A DNA stretch of 64,000 bases from Auanema rhodensis (Eukaryota; Nematoda; Chromadorea; Rhabditida; Rhabditidae), in NCBI GenBank assembly GCA_964057225.1, contig CAXKVF010000077.1, forward strand, positions 124,001 to 188,000. The letters are read 5' to 3'. The notes below the pieces were generated by a model. The model had not been told where the DNA came from. It saw only the letters and a list, made by a program, of their open reading frames with translations, and ran no database searches. Of the stretch, positions 25,143 to 40,400 are shown in pieces (positions within the stretch are counted from its first letter, which is position 1; each line of letters begins with the position of its first letter). Position numbers and translations under genes: made by a program.

Positions 25143-25748
25143 TCTTTCACGTGAAGCGAGTTACATACCAAGTGCACATCACGTGTACATTTAATTAGCA
25201 TAAATTAAAGTTCACGTAAATTTCAAAGTCATGGTTACCATGCACCAATATCAATAAAATTTTGTTTTTAGACTAATATGGACATGGGGAATCTAATTTT
25301 GAAAACCGCATCTCTTCATCTTTCACGTGAAGCGAGTTACATACCAAGTGCACATCACGTGTACATTTAATTAGCATAAATTAAAGTTCACGTAAATTTC
25401 AAAGTCATGGTTACCATGCACCAATATCAATAAAAATTTGTTTTTAGACTAATATGGACATGGGGAATCTAATTTTGAAAACCGCATCTCTTTATCTTTC
25501 ACGTGAAGCGAGTTACATACCAAGTGCACATCACGTGTACATTTAATTAGCATAAATTAAAGTTCACGTAAATTTCAAAGTCATGGTTACCATGCACCAA
25601 TATCAATAAAAATTTGTTTTTAGACTAATATAGACATGGGGAATCTAATTTTGAAAATCGCATCTCTTCATCTTTCACGTGAAGCGAGTTACATACCAAG
25701 TGCACATCACGTGTACATTTAATTAGCATAAATTAAAGTTCACGTAAA
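25143..25748 (+). repeat. Second copy of the aataaaattttg / tatagacatgg cassette
   Basis: Matches 20743-21348 and ends where position 55 becomes A (gtaaaattc at 25749). The left edge is A at 25142 against T at 20742. It is followed by an isolated domain A-type gtaaaattc unit. Confidence 0.85.
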
Positions 25749-27638
25749 ATTCAAAGTCATGGTTACCATGCACCAATATCAATAAAAATTTGTTTTTAGA
25801 CTAATATGGACATGGGGAATCTAATTTTGAAAACCGCATCTCTTTATCTTTCACGTGAAGCGAGTTACATACCAAGTGCACATCACGTGTACATTTAATT
25901 AGCATAAATTAAAGTTCACGTAAATTTCAAAGTCATGGTTACCATGAACCAATATCAATAAAAATTTGTTTTTAGACTAATATGGACATGGGGAATCTAA
26001 TTTTGGAAACCGCATCTCTTTATCTTTCACGTGAAGCGAGTTACATACCAAGTGCACATCACGTGTACATTTAATTAGCATAAATTAAAGTTCACGTAAA
26101 TTTCAAAGTCATGGTTACCATGAACCAATATCAATAAAAATTTGTTTTTAGACTAATATGGACATGGGGAATCTAATTTTGAAAACCGCATCTCTTTATC
26201 TTTCACGTGAAACGAGTTACATACCAAGTGCACATCACGTGTACATTTAATTAGCATAAATTAAAGTTCACGTAAATTTCAAAGTCATGGTTACCATGAA
26301 CCAATATCAATAAAAATTTGTTTTTAGACTAATATGGACATGGGGAATCTAATTTTGAAAACTGCATCTCTTCATCTTTCACGTGAAGCGAGTTACATAC
26401 CAAGTGCACATCACGTGTACATTTAATTAGCATAAATTAAAGTTCACGTAAATTTCAAAGTCATGGTTACCATGCACCAATATCAATAAAAATTTGTTTT
26501 TAGACTAATATGGACATGGGGAATCTAATTTTGAAAACCGCATCTCTTTATCTTTCACGTGAAGCGAGTTACATACCAAGTGCACATCACGTGTACATTT
26601 AATTAGCATAAATTAAAGTTCACGTAAATTTCAAAGTCATGGTTACCATGCACCAATATCAATAAAAATTTGTTTTTAGACTAATATGGACATGGGGAAT
26701 CTAATTTTGAAAACCGCATCTCTTTATCTTTCACGTGAAGCGAGTTACATACCAAGTGCACATCACGTGTACATTTAATTAGCATAAATTAAAGTTCACG
26801 TAAATTTCAAAGTCATGGTTACCATGAACCAATATCAATAAAAATTTGTTTTTAGACTAATATGGACATGGGGAATCTAATTTTGAAAACCGCATCTCTT
26901 TATCTTTCACGTGAAGCGAGTTACATACCAAGTGCTTATCACGTATACATTTAATTAGCATAAATTAAAGTTCACGTAAATTTCAAAGTCATGGTTACCA
27001 TGAACCAATATCAATAAAAATTTGTTTTTAGACTAATATGGACATGGGGAATCTAATTTTGAAAACCGCATCTCTTTATCTTTCACGTGAAGCGAGTTAC
27101 ATACCAAGTACACATCACGTGTACATTTAATTAGCATAAATTAAAGTTCACGTAAATTTCAAAGTCATGGTTACCATGCACCAATATCAATAAAAATTTG
27201 TTTTTAGACTAATATGGACATGGGGAATCTAATTTTGAAAACCGCATCTCTTTATCGTTCACGTGAAGCGAGTTACATACCAAGTGCACATCACGTGTAC
27301 ATTTAATTAGCATAAATTAAAGTTCACGTAAATTTCAAAGTCATGGTTACCATGCACCAATATCAATAAAAATTTGTTTTTAGACTAATATGGACATGGG
27401 GAATCTAATTTTGAAAACCGCATCTCTTTATCTTTCACGTGAAGCGAGTTACATACCAAGTGCACATCACGTATACATTTAATTAGCATAAATTAAAGTT
27501 CACGTAAATTTCAAAGTCATGGTTACCATGAACCAATATCAATAAAAATTTGTTTTTAGACTAATATGGACATGGGGAATCTAATTTTGAAAACCGCATC
27601 TCTTTATCTTTCACGTGAAGCGAGTTACATACCAAGTA

Positions 27639-30424
27639 CACATCACGTGTACATTTAATTAGCATAAATTAAAGTTCACGTAAATTTCAAAGTCATGGTT
27701 ACCATGCACCAATATCAATAAAAATTTGTTTTTAGACTAATATGGACATGGGGAATCTAATTTTGAAAACCGCATCTCTTTATCGTTCACGTGAAGCGAG
27801 TTACATACCAAGTGCACATCACGTGTACATTTAATTAGCATAAATTAAAGTTCACGTAAATTTCAAAGTCATGGTTACCATGCACCAATATCAATAAAAA
27901 TTTGTTTTTAGACTAATATGGACATGGGGAATCTAATTTTGGAAACCGCATCTCTTCATCTTTCACGTGAAGCGAGTTACATACCAAGTGCACATCACGT
28001 GTACATTTAATTAGCATAAATTAAAGTTCACGTAAATTTCAAAGTCATGGTTACCATGCACCAATATCAATAAAAATTTGTTTTTAGACTAATATGGACA
28101 TGGGGAATCTAATTTTGAAAACCGCATCTCTTTATCTTTCACGTGAAGCGAGTTACATACCAAGTGCACATCACGTGTACATTTAATTAGCATAAATTAA
28201 AGTTCACGTAAATTTCAAAGTCATGGTTACCATGAACCAATATCAATAAAAATTTGTTTTTAGACTAATATGGACATGGGGAATCTAATTTTGAAAACCG
28301 CATCTCTTTATCTTTCACGTGAAGCGAGTTACATACCAAGTGCACATCACGTGTACATTTAATTAGCATAAATTAAAGTTCACGTAAATTTCAAAGTCAT
28401 GGTTACCATGAACCAATATCAATAAAAATTTGTTTTTAGACTAATATGGACATGGGGAATCTAATTTTGAAAACTGCATCTCTTCATCTTTCACGTGAAG
28501 CGAGTTACATACCAAGTGCACATCACGTGTACATTTAATTAGCATAAATTAAAGTTCACGTAAATTTCAAAGTCATGGTTACCATGCACCAATATCAATA
28601 AAAATTTGTTTTTAGACTAATATGGACATGGGGAATCTAATTTTGAAAACCGCATCTCTTTATCTTTCACGTGAAGCGAGTTACATACCAAGTGCACATC
28701 ACGTGTACATTTAATTAGCATAAATTAAAGTTCACGTAAATTTCAAAGTCATGGTTACCATGAACCAATATCAATAAAAATTTGTTTTCAGACTAATATG
28801 GACATGGGGAATCTAATTTTGAAAACCGCATCTCTTTATCTTTCACGTGAAGCGAGTTACATACCAAGTGCACATCACGTGTACATTTAATTAGCATAAA
28901 TTAAAGTTCACGTAAATTTCAAAGTCATGGTTACCATGAACCAATATCAATAAAAATTTGTTTTTAGACTAATATGAACATGGGGAATCTAATTTTGAAA
29001 ACCGCATCTCTTTATCTTTCACGTGAAGCGAGTTACATACCAAGTGCACATCACGTGTACATTTAATTAGCATAAATTAAAGTTCACGTAAAATTCAAAG
29101 TCATGGTTACCATGCACCAATATCAATAAAAATTTGTTTTTAGACTAATATGGACATGGGGAATCTAATTTTGAAAACCGCATCTCTTTATCTTTCACGT
29201 GAAGCGAGTTACATACCAAGTGCACATTACGTGTACATTTAATTAGCATAAATTAAAGTTCACGTAAATTTCAAAGTCATGGTTACCATGAACCAATATC
29301 AATAAAAATTTGTTTTTAGACTAATATGGACATGGGGAATCTAATTTTGAAAACCGCATCTCTTTATCTTTCACGTGAAGCGAGTTACATACCAAGTGCA
29401 CATCACGTGTACATTTAATTAGCATAAATTAAAGTTCACGTAAATTTCAAAGTCATGGTTACCATGCACCAATATCAATAAAAATTTGTTTTTAAACTAA
29501 TATGGACATGGGGAATCTAATTTTGAAAACCGCATCTCTTTATCTTTCACGTGAAGCGAGTTACATACCAAGTGCACATCACGTGTACATTTAATTAGCA
29601 TAAATTAAAGTTCACGTAAATTTCAAAGTCATGGTTACCATGCACCAATATCAATAAAAATTTGTTTTTAGACTAATATGGACATGGGGAATCTAATTTT
29701 GAAAACCGCATCTCTTTATCTTTCACGTGAAGCGAGTTACATACCAAGTGCACATCACGTGTACATTTAATTAGCATAAATTAAAGTTCACGTAAATTTC
29801 AAAGTCATGGTTACCATGAACCAATATCAATAAAAATTTGTTTTTAGACTAATATGGACATGGGGAATCTAATTTTGAAAACCGCATCTCTTTATCTTTC
29901 ACGTGAAGCGAGTTACATACCAAGTGCACATCACGTGTACATTTAATTAGCATAAATTAAAGTTCACGTAAATTTCAAAGTCATGGTTACCATGCACCAA
30001 TATCAATAAAAATTTGTTTTTAGACTAATATGGACATGGGAAATCTAATTTTGAAAACCGCATCTCTTTATCTTTCACGTGAAGCGAGTTACATACCAAG
30101 TGCACATCACGTGTACATTTAATTAGCATAAATTAAAGTTCACGTAAATTTCAAAGTCATGGTTACCATGCACCAATATCAATAAAATTTTGTTTTTAGA
30201 CTAATATGGACATGGGGAATCTAATTTTGAAAACCGCATCTCTTCATCTTTCACGTGAAGCGAGTTACATACCAAGTGCACATCACGTGTACATTTAATT
30301 AGCATAAATTAAAGTTCACGTAAATTTCAAAGTCATGGTTACCATGCACCAATATCAATAAAAATTTGTTTTTAGACTAATATGGACATGGGGAATCTAA
30401 TTTTGAAAACCGCATCTCTTTATC
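27639..30424 (+). repeat. 15-monomer (2640-bp) higher-order repeat, copy 1
   Basis: Compared line by line with 30279-33064, I found no mismatch over 2786 bp at an offset of exactly 2640 bp, so the two copies are adjacent and share a 146-bp overlap. Markers in order are tatcgttcac, ttttggaaacc with tcttcatc, gaaaactgc with tcttcatc, gttttcagac, aatatgaacatgg, gtaaaattc, cacattacgtg, ttaaac, gggaaatc and aataaaattttg. The left edge is A at 27638 against G at 30278. This is the best-preserved higher-order unit in the window. Confidence 0.95.
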
Positions 30425-33064
30425 GTTCACGTGAAGCGAGTTACATACCAAGTGCACATCACGTGTACATTTAATTAGCATAAATTAAAGTTCACGTAAA
30501 TTTCAAAGTCATGGTTACCATGCACCAATATCAATAAAAATTTGTTTTTAGACTAATATGGACATGGGGAATCTAATTTTGGAAACCGCATCTCTTCATC
30601 TTTCACGTGAAGCGAGTTACATACCAAGTGCACATCACGTGTACATTTAATTAGCATAAATTAAAGTTCACGTAAATTTCAAAGTCATGGTTACCATGCA
30701 CCAATATCAATAAAAATTTGTTTTTAGACTAATATGGACATGGGGAATCTAATTTTGAAAACCGCATCTCTTTATCTTTCACGTGAAGCGAGTTACATAC
30801 CAAGTGCACATCACGTGTACATTTAATTAGCATAAATTAAAGTTCACGTAAATTTCAAAGTCATGGTTACCATGAACCAATATCAATAAAAATTTGTTTT
30901 TAGACTAATATGGACATGGGGAATCTAATTTTGAAAACCGCATCTCTTTATCTTTCACGTGAAGCGAGTTACATACCAAGTGCACATCACGTGTACATTT
31001 AATTAGCATAAATTAAAGTTCACGTAAATTTCAAAGTCATGGTTACCATGAACCAATATCAATAAAAATTTGTTTTTAGACTAATATGGACATGGGGAAT
31101 CTAATTTTGAAAACTGCATCTCTTCATCTTTCACGTGAAGCGAGTTACATACCAAGTGCACATCACGTGTACATTTAATTAGCATAAATTAAAGTTCACG
31201 TAAATTTCAAAGTCATGGTTACCATGCACCAATATCAATAAAAATTTGTTTTTAGACTAATATGGACATGGGGAATCTAATTTTGAAAACCGCATCTCTT
31301 TATCTTTCACGTGAAGCGAGTTACATACCAAGTGCACATCACGTGTACATTTAATTAGCATAAATTAAAGTTCACGTAAATTTCAAAGTCATGGTTACCA
31401 TGAACCAATATCAATAAAAATTTGTTTTCAGACTAATATGGACATGGGGAATCTAATTTTGAAAACCGCATCTCTTTATCTTTCACGTGAAGCGAGTTAC
31501 ATACCAAGTGCACATCACGTGTACATTTAATTAGCATAAATTAAAGTTCACGTAAATTTCAAAGTCATGGTTACCATGAACCAATATCAATAAAAATTTG
31601 TTTTTAGACTAATATGAACATGGGGAATCTAATTTTGAAAACCGCATCTCTTTATCTTTCACGTGAAGCGAGTTACATACCAAGTGCACATCACGTGTAC
31701 ATTTAATTAGCATAAATTAAAGTTCACGTAAAATTCAAAGTCATGGTTACCATGCACCAATATCAATAAAAATTTGTTTTTAGACTAATATGGACATGGG
31801 GAATCTAATTTTGAAAACCGCATCTCTTTATCTTTCACGTGAAGCGAGTTACATACCAAGTGCACATTACGTGTACATTTAATTAGCATAAATTAAAGTT
31901 CACGTAAATTTCAAAGTCATGGTTACCATGAACCAATATCAATAAAAATTTGTTTTTAGACTAATATGGACATGGGGAATCTAATTTTGAAAACCGCATC
32001 TCTTTATCTTTCACGTGAAGCGAGTTACATACCAAGTGCACATCACGTGTACATTTAATTAGCATAAATTAAAGTTCACGTAAATTTCAAAGTCATGGTT
32101 ACCATGCACCAATATCAATAAAAATTTGTTTTTAAACTAATATGGACATGGGGAATCTAATTTTGAAAACCGCATCTCTTTATCTTTCACGTGAAGCGAG
32201 TTACATACCAAGTGCACATCACGTGTACATTTAATTAGCATAAATTAAAGTTCACGTAAATTTCAAAGTCATGGTTACCATGCACCAATATCAATAAAAA
32301 TTTGTTTTTAGACTAATATGGACATGGGGAATCTAATTTTGAAAACCGCATCTCTTTATCTTTCACGTGAAGCGAGTTACATACCAAGTGCACATCACGT
32401 GTACATTTAATTAGCATAAATTAAAGTTCACGTAAATTTCAAAGTCATGGTTACCATGAACCAATATCAATAAAAATTTGTTTTTAGACTAATATGGACA
32501 TGGGGAATCTAATTTTGAAAACCGCATCTCTTTATCTTTCACGTGAAGCGAGTTACATACCAAGTGCACATCACGTGTACATTTAATTAGCATAAATTAA
32601 AGTTCACGTAAATTTCAAAGTCATGGTTACCATGCACCAATATCAATAAAAATTTGTTTTTAGACTAATATGGACATGGGAAATCTAATTTTGAAAACCG
32701 CATCTCTTTATCTTTCACGTGAAGCGAGTTACATACCAAGTGCACATCACGTGTACATTTAATTAGCATAAATTAAAGTTCACGTAAATTTCAAAGTCAT
32801 GGTTACCATGCACCAATATCAATAAAATTTTGTTTTTAGACTAATATGGACATGGGGAATCTAATTTTGAAAACCGCATCTCTTCATCTTTCACGTGAAG
32901 CGAGTTACATACCAAGTGCACATCACGTGTACATTTAATTAGCATAAATTAAAGTTCACGTAAATTTCAAAGTCATGGTTACCATGCACCAATATCAATA
33001 AAAATTTGTTTTTAGACTAATATGGACATGGGGAATCTAATTTTGAAAACCGCATCTCTTTATC
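30279..33064 (+). repeat. 15-monomer (2640-bp) higher-order repeat, copy 2
   Basis: Identical copy of 27639-30424 with every marker repeated at +2640 (for example gttttcagac near 31428, cacattacgtg near 31865, gggaaatc near 32678). Identity ends at 33065, where T replaces G of tatcgttcac. The next unit (33087) is a foreign-looking aactttc plus ttttcaaaacc monomer, so a recombination junction lies close to 33065-33140. Confidence 0.95.
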
Positions 33065-36000
33065 TTTCACGTGAAGCGAGTTACATACCAAGTGCACATC
33101 ACGTGTACATTTAATTAGCATAAATTAAAGTTCACGTAACTTTCAAAGTCATGGTTACCATGCACCAATATCAATAAAAATTTGTTTTTAGACTAATATG
33201 GACATGGGGAATCTAATTTTCAAAACCGCATCTCTTTATCTTTCACGTGAAGCGAGTTACATACCAAGTGCACATCACGTGTACATTTAATTAGCATAAA
33301 TTAAAGTTCACGTAAATTTCAAAGTCATGGTTACCATGCACCAATATCAATAAAAATTTGTTTTTAGACTAATATGGACATGGGAAATCTAATTTTGAAA
33401 ACCGCATCTCTTTATCTTTCACGTGAAGCGAGTTACATACCAAGTGCACATCACGTGTACATTCAATTAGCATAAATTAAAGTTCACGTAAATTTCAAAG
33501 TCATGGTTACCATGCACCAATATCAATAAAAATTTGTTTTTAGACTAATATGGACATGGGGAATCTAATTTTGAAAACCGCATCTCTTTATCTTTCACGT
33601 GAAGCGAGTTACATACCAAGTGCACATCACGTGTACATTTAATTAGCATAAATTAAAGTTCACGTAAATTTCAAAGTCATGGTTACCATGCACCAATATC
33701 AATAAAAATTTGTTTTTAGACTAATATGGACATGGGGAATCTAATTTTGAAAACCGCATCTCTTTATCTTTCACGTGAAGCGAGTTACATACCAAGTGCA
33801 CATCACGTGTACATTTAATTAGCATAAATTAAAGTTCACGTAAATTTCAAAGTCATGGTTACCATGAACCAATATCAATAAAAATTTGTTTTTAGACTAA
33901 TATGGACATGGGGAATCTAATTTTGAAAACCGCATCTCTTTATCTTTCACGTGAAGCGAGTTACATACCAAGTGCACATCACGTGTACATTTAATTAGCA
34001 TAAATTAAAGTTCACGTAAATTTCAAAGTCATGGTTACCATGCACCAATATCAATAAAAATTTGTTTTTAGACTAATATGGACATGGGGAATCTAATTTT
34101 GAAAACCGCATCTCTTTATCTTTCACGTGAAGCGAGTTACATACCAAGTGCACATCACGTGTACATTTAATTAGCATAAATTAAAGTTCACGTAAATTTC
34201 AAAGTCATGGTTACCATGAACCAATATCAATAAAAATTTGTTTTTAGACTAATATGGACATGGGGAATCTAATTTTGAAAACCGCATCTCTTTATCTTTC
34301 ACGTGAAGCGAGTTACATACCAAGTGCACATCACGTGTACATTTAATTAGCATAAATTAAAGTTCACGTAAATTTCAAAGTCATGGTTACCATGCACCAA
34401 TATCAATAAAAATTTGTTTTTAGACTAATATGGACATGGGGAATCTAATTTTGAAAACCGCATCTCTTTATCTTTCACGTGAAGCGAGTTACATACCAAG
34501 TGCACATCACGTGTACATTTAATTAGCATAAATTAAAGTTCACGTAAATTTCAAAGTCATGGTTACCATGCACCAATATCAATAAAATTTTGTTTTTAGA
34601 CTAATATGGACATGGGGAATCTAATTTTGAAAACCGCATCTCTTCATCTTTCACGTGAAGCGAGTTACATACCAAGTGCACATCACGTGTACATTTAATT
34701 AGCATAAATTAAAGTTCACGTAAATTTCAAAGTCATGGTTACCATGCACCAATATCAATAAAAATTTGTTTTTAGACTAATATGGACATGGGGAATCTAA
34801 TTTTGAAAACCGCATCTCTTTATCTTTCACGTGAAGCGAGTTACATACCAAGTGCACATCACGTGTACATTTAATTAGCATAAATTAAAGTTCACGTAAA
34901 TTTCAAAGTCATGGTTACCATGCACCAATATCAATAAAAATTTGTTTTTAGACTAATATAGACATGGGGAATCTAATTTTGAAAATCGCATCTCTTCATC
35001 TTTCACGTGAAGCGAGTTACATACCAAGTGCACATCACGTGTACATTTAATTAGCATAAATTAAAGTTCACGTAAATTTCAAAGTCATGGTTACCATGCA
35101 CCAATATCAATAAAAATTTGTTTTTAGACTAATATGGACATGGGGAATCTAATTTTGAAAACCGCATCTCTTTATCTTTCACGTGAAGCGAGTTACATAC
35201 CAAGTGCACATCACGTGTACATTTAATTAGCATAAATTAAAGTTCACGTAAATTTCAAAGTCATGGTTACCATGCACCAATATCAATAAAAATTTGTTTT
35301 TAGACTAATATAGACATGGGGAATCTAATTTTGAAAATCGCATCTCTTCATCTTTCACGTGAAGCGAGTTACATACCAAGTGCACATCACGTGTACATTT
35401 AATTAGCATAAATTAAAGTTCACGTAAATTTCAAAGTCATGGTTACCATGCACCAATATCAATAAAAATTTGTTTTTAGACTAATATGGACATGGGGAAT
35501 CTAATTTTGAAAACCGCATCTCTTTATCTTTCACGTGAAGCGAGTTACATACCAAGTGCACATCACGTGTACATTTAATTAGCATAAATTAAAGTTCACG
35601 TAAATTTCAAAGTCATGGTTACCATGCACCAATATCAATAAAAATTTGTTTTTAGACTAATATGGACATGGGGAATCTAATTTTGAAAACCGCATCTCTT
35701 TATCTTTCACGTGAAGCGAGTTACATACCAAGTGCACATCACGTGTACATTTAATTAGCATAAATTAAAGTTCACGTAAATTTCAAAGTCATGGTTACCA
35801 TGCACCAATATCAATAAAAATTTGTTTTTAGACTAATATGGACATGGGGAATCTAATTTTGAAAACCGCATCTCTTTATCTTTCACGTGAAGCGAGTTAC
35901 ATACCAAGTGCACATCACGTGTACATTTAATTAGCATAAATTAAAGTTCACGTAAATTTCAAAGTCATGGTTACCATGCACCAATATCAATAAAAATTTG

Positions 36001-37134
36001 TTTTTAGACTAATATGGACATGGGGAATCTAATTTTGAAAACCGCATCTCTTTATCTTTCACGTGAAGCGAGTTACATACCAAGTGCACATCACGTGTAC
36101 ATTTAATTAGCATAAATTAAAGTTCACGTAAATTTCAAAGTCATGGTTACCATGAACCAATATCAATAAAAATTTGTTTTCAGACTAATATGGACATGGG
36201 GAATCTAATTTTGAAAACCGCATCTCTTTATCTTTCACGTGAAGCGAGTTACATACCAAGTGCACATCACGTGTACATTTAATTAGCATAAATTAAAGTT
36301 CACGTAAATTTCAAAGTCATGGTTACCATGAACCAATATCAATAAAAATTTGTTTTTAGACTAATATGAACATGGGGAATCTAATTTTGAAAACCGCATC
36401 TCTTTATCTTTCACGTGAAGCGAGTTACATACCAAGTGCACATCACGTGTACATTTAATTAGCATAAATTAAAGTTCACGTAAAATTCAAAGTCATGGTT
36501 ACCATGCACCAATATCAATAAAAATTTGTTTTTAGACTAATATGGACATGGGGAATCTAATTTTGAAAACCGCATCTCTTTATCTTTCACGTGAAGCGAG
36601 TTACATACCAAGTGCACATCACGTGTACATTTAATTAGCATAAATTAAAGTTCACGTAAATTTCAAAGTCATGGTTACCATGCACCAATATCAATAAAAA
36701 TTTGTTTTTAGACTAATATAGACATGGGGAATCTAATTTTGAAAATCGCATCTCTTCATCTTTCACGTGAAGCGAGTTACATACCAAGTGCACATCACGT
36801 GTACATTTAATTAGCATAAATTAAAGTTCACGTAAATTTCAAAGTCATGGTTACCATGAACCAATATTAATAAAAATTTGTTTTTAGACTAATATGGACA
36901 TGGGGAATCTAATTTTGAAAACCGCATCTCTTTATCTTTCACGTGAAGCGAGTTACATACCAAGTGCACATCACGTGTACATTTAATTAGCATAAATTAA
37001 AGTTCACGTAAATTTCAAAGTCATGGTTACCATGCACCAATATCAATAAAAATTTGTTTTTAGACTAATATGGACATGGGGAATCTAATTTTGAAAACCG
37101 CATCTCTTTATCTTTCACGTGAAGCGAGTTACAT

Positions 37135-37486
37135 ACCAAGTGCACATCACGTGTACATTTAATTAGCATAAATTAAAGTTCACGTAAATTTCAAAGTCAT
37201 GGTTACCATGCACCAATATCAATAAAAATTTGTTTTTAGACTAATATGGACATGGGGAATCTAATTTTGAAAACCGCATCTCTTCATCTTTTACGTGAAG
37301 CGAGTTACATACCAAGTGCACATCACGTGTACATTTAATGAGCATAAATTAAAGTTCACGTAACTTTCAAAGTCATGGTTACCATGCACCAATATCAATA
37401 AAAATTTGTTTTTAGACTAATATGGACATGGGGAATCTAATTTTGAAAACCGCATCTCTTTATCTTTCACGTGAAGCGAGTTACAT
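37135..37486 (+). repeat. Domain C cassette, variant form
   Basis: First unit with tcttcatcttttacgtg (dyad 4 changed to TTTACGTGAA), followed by a unit with ttaatgagcat. Unlike the four later copies, the second unit has aactttc and cacc rather than aactaat. It is the first appearance of the domain C markers. Confidence 0.8.
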
Positions 37487-40400
37487 ACCAAGTGCACATC
37501 ACGTGTACATTTAATTAGCATTAATTAAAGTTCACGTAAATTTCAAAGTCATGGTTACCATGAACCAATATCAATAAAAATTTGTTTTTAGACTAATATG
37601 GACATGGGGAATCTAATTTTGAAAACCGCATCTCTTTATCTTTCACGTGAAGCGAGTTACATACCAAGTGCACATCACGTGTACATTTAATTAGCATAAA
37701 TTAAAGTTCACGTAAATTTCAAAGTCATGGTTACCATGCACCAATATCAATAAAAATTTGTTTTTAGACTAATATGGACATGGGGAATCTAATTTTGAAA
37801 ACCGCATCTCTTCATCTTTCACGTGAAGCGAGTTACATACCAAGTGCACATCACGTGTACATTTAATTAGCATAAATTAAAGTTCACGTAAATTTCAAAG
37901 TCATGGTTACCATGCACCAATATCAATAAAAATTTGTTTTTAGACTAATATGGACATGGGGAATCTAATTTTGAAAACCGCATCTCTTCATCTTTCACGT
38001 GAAGCGAGTTACATACCAAGTGCACATCACGTGTACATTTAATTAGCATAAATTAAAGTTCACGTAAATTTCAAAGTCATGGTTACCATGCACCAATATC
38101 AATAAAAATTTGTTTTTAGACTAATATGGACATGGGGAATCTAATTTTGAAAACCGCATCTCTTTATCTTTCACGTGAAGCGAGTTACATACCAAGTGCA
38201 CATCACGTGTACATTTAATTAGCATAAATTAAAGTTCACGTAAATTTCAAAGTCATGGTTACCATGAACCAATATCAATAAAAATTTGTTTTTAGACTAA
38301 TATGGACATGGGGAATCTAATATTGAAAACCGCATCTCTTTATCTTTCACGTGAAGCGAGTTACATACCAAGTGCACATCACGTGTACATTTAATTAGCA
38401 TAAATTAAAGTTCACGTAAAATTCAAAGTCATGGTTACCATGCACCAATATCAATAAAAATTTGTTTTTAGACTAATATGGACATGGGGAATCTAATTTT
38501 GAAAACCGCATCTCTTTATCTTTCACGTGAAGCGAGTTACATACCAAGTGCACATCACGTGTACATTTAATTAGCATAAATTAAAGTTCACGTAAATTTC
38601 AAAGTCATGGTTACCATGAAGCAATATCAATAAAAATTTGTTTTTAGACTAATATGGACATGGGGAATCTAATTTTGAAAACCGCATCTCTTTATCTTTC
38701 ACGTGAAGCGAGTTACATACCAAGTGCACATCACGTGTACATTTAATTAGCATTAATTAAAGTTCACGTAAATTTCAAAGTCATGGTTACCATGAACCAA
38801 TATCAATAAAAATTTGTTTTTAGACTAATATGGACATGGGGAATCTAATTTTGAAAACCGCATCTCTTTATCTTTCACGTGAAGCGAGTTACATACCAAG
38901 TGCACATCACGTGTACATTTAATTAGCATAAATTAAAGTTCACGTAAATTTCAAAGTCATGGTTACCATGCACCAATATCAATAAAAATTTGTTTTTAGA
39001 CTAATATGGACATGGGGAATCTAATTTTGAAAACCGCATCTCTTTATCTTTCACGTGAAGCGAGTTACATACCAAGTGCACATCACGTGTACATTTAATT
39101 AGCATAAATTAAAGTTCACGTAAATTTCAAAGTCATGGTTACCATGAACCAATATCAATAAAAATTTGTTTTTAGACTAATATGGACATGGGGAATCTAA
39201 TTTTGAAAACCGCATCTCTTTATCTTTCACGTGAAGCGAGTTACATACCAAGTGCACATCACGTATACATTTAATTAGCATAAATTAAAGTTCACGTAAA
39301 TTTCAAAGTCATGGTTACCATGAACCAATATCAATAAAAATTTGTTTTTAGACTAATATGGACATGGGGAATCTAATTTTGAAAACCGCATCTCTTTATC
39401 TTTCACGTGAAGCGAGTTACATACCAAGTGCACATCACGTGTACATTTAATTAGCATAAATTAAAGTTCACGTAAATTTCAAAGTCATGGTTACCATGAA
39501 CCAATATCAATAAAAATTTGTTTTTAGACTAATATGGACATGGGGAATCTAATTTTGAAAACCGCATCTCTTTATCTTTCACGTGAAGCGAGTTACATAC
39601 CAAGTGCACATCACGTGTACATTTAATTAGCATAAATTAAAGTTCACGTAAATTTCAAAGTCATGGTTACCATGAACCAATATCAATAAAAATTTGTTTT
39701 TAGACTAATATGGACATGGGGAATCTAATTTTGAAAACCGCATCTCTTTATCTTTCACGTGAAGCGAGTTACATACCAAGTGCACATCACGTGTACATTT
39801 AATTAGCATAAATTAAAGTTCACGTAAATTTCAAAGTCATGGTTACCATGAACCAATATCAATAAAAATTTGTTTTTAGACTAATATGGACATGGGGAAT
39901 CTAATATTGAAAACCGCATCTCTTTATCTTTCACGTGAAGCGAGTTACATACCAAGTGCACATCACGTGTACATTTAATTAGCATAAATTAAAGTTCACG
40001 TAAATTTCAAAGTCATGGTTACCATGAAGCAATATCAATAAAAATTTGTTTTTAGACTAATATGGACATGGGGAATCTAATTTTGAAAACCGCATCTCTT
40101 TATCTTTCACGTGAAGCGAGTTACATACCAAGTGCACATCACGTGTACATTTAATTAGCATTAATTAAAGTTCACGTAAATTTCAAAGTCATGGTTACCA
40201 TGAACCAATATCAATAAAAATTTGTTTTTAGGCTAATATGGACATGGGGAATCTAATTTTGAAAACCGCATCTCTTTATCTTTCACGTGAAGCGAGTTAC
40301 ATACCAAGTGCACATCACGTGTACATTTAATTAGCATAAATTAAAGTTCACGTAAATTTCAAAGTCATGGTTACCATGAACCAATATCAATAAAAATTTG

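Larger units (their letters stand above)
15700..37134. other. Variant domain B (tcttcatc / gaaaactgc / tatcgttcac)
   Basis: Marked by C151 (tcttcatc), T141 (gaaaactgc), G155 (tatcgttcac), A114 (tatagacatgg) and T94 (aataaaattttg). Domain A markers survive only as scattered units (for example 17423, 25739, 29090, 33087). It contains the 7-, 5- and 15-monomer repeats listed separately. Confidence 0.65.
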
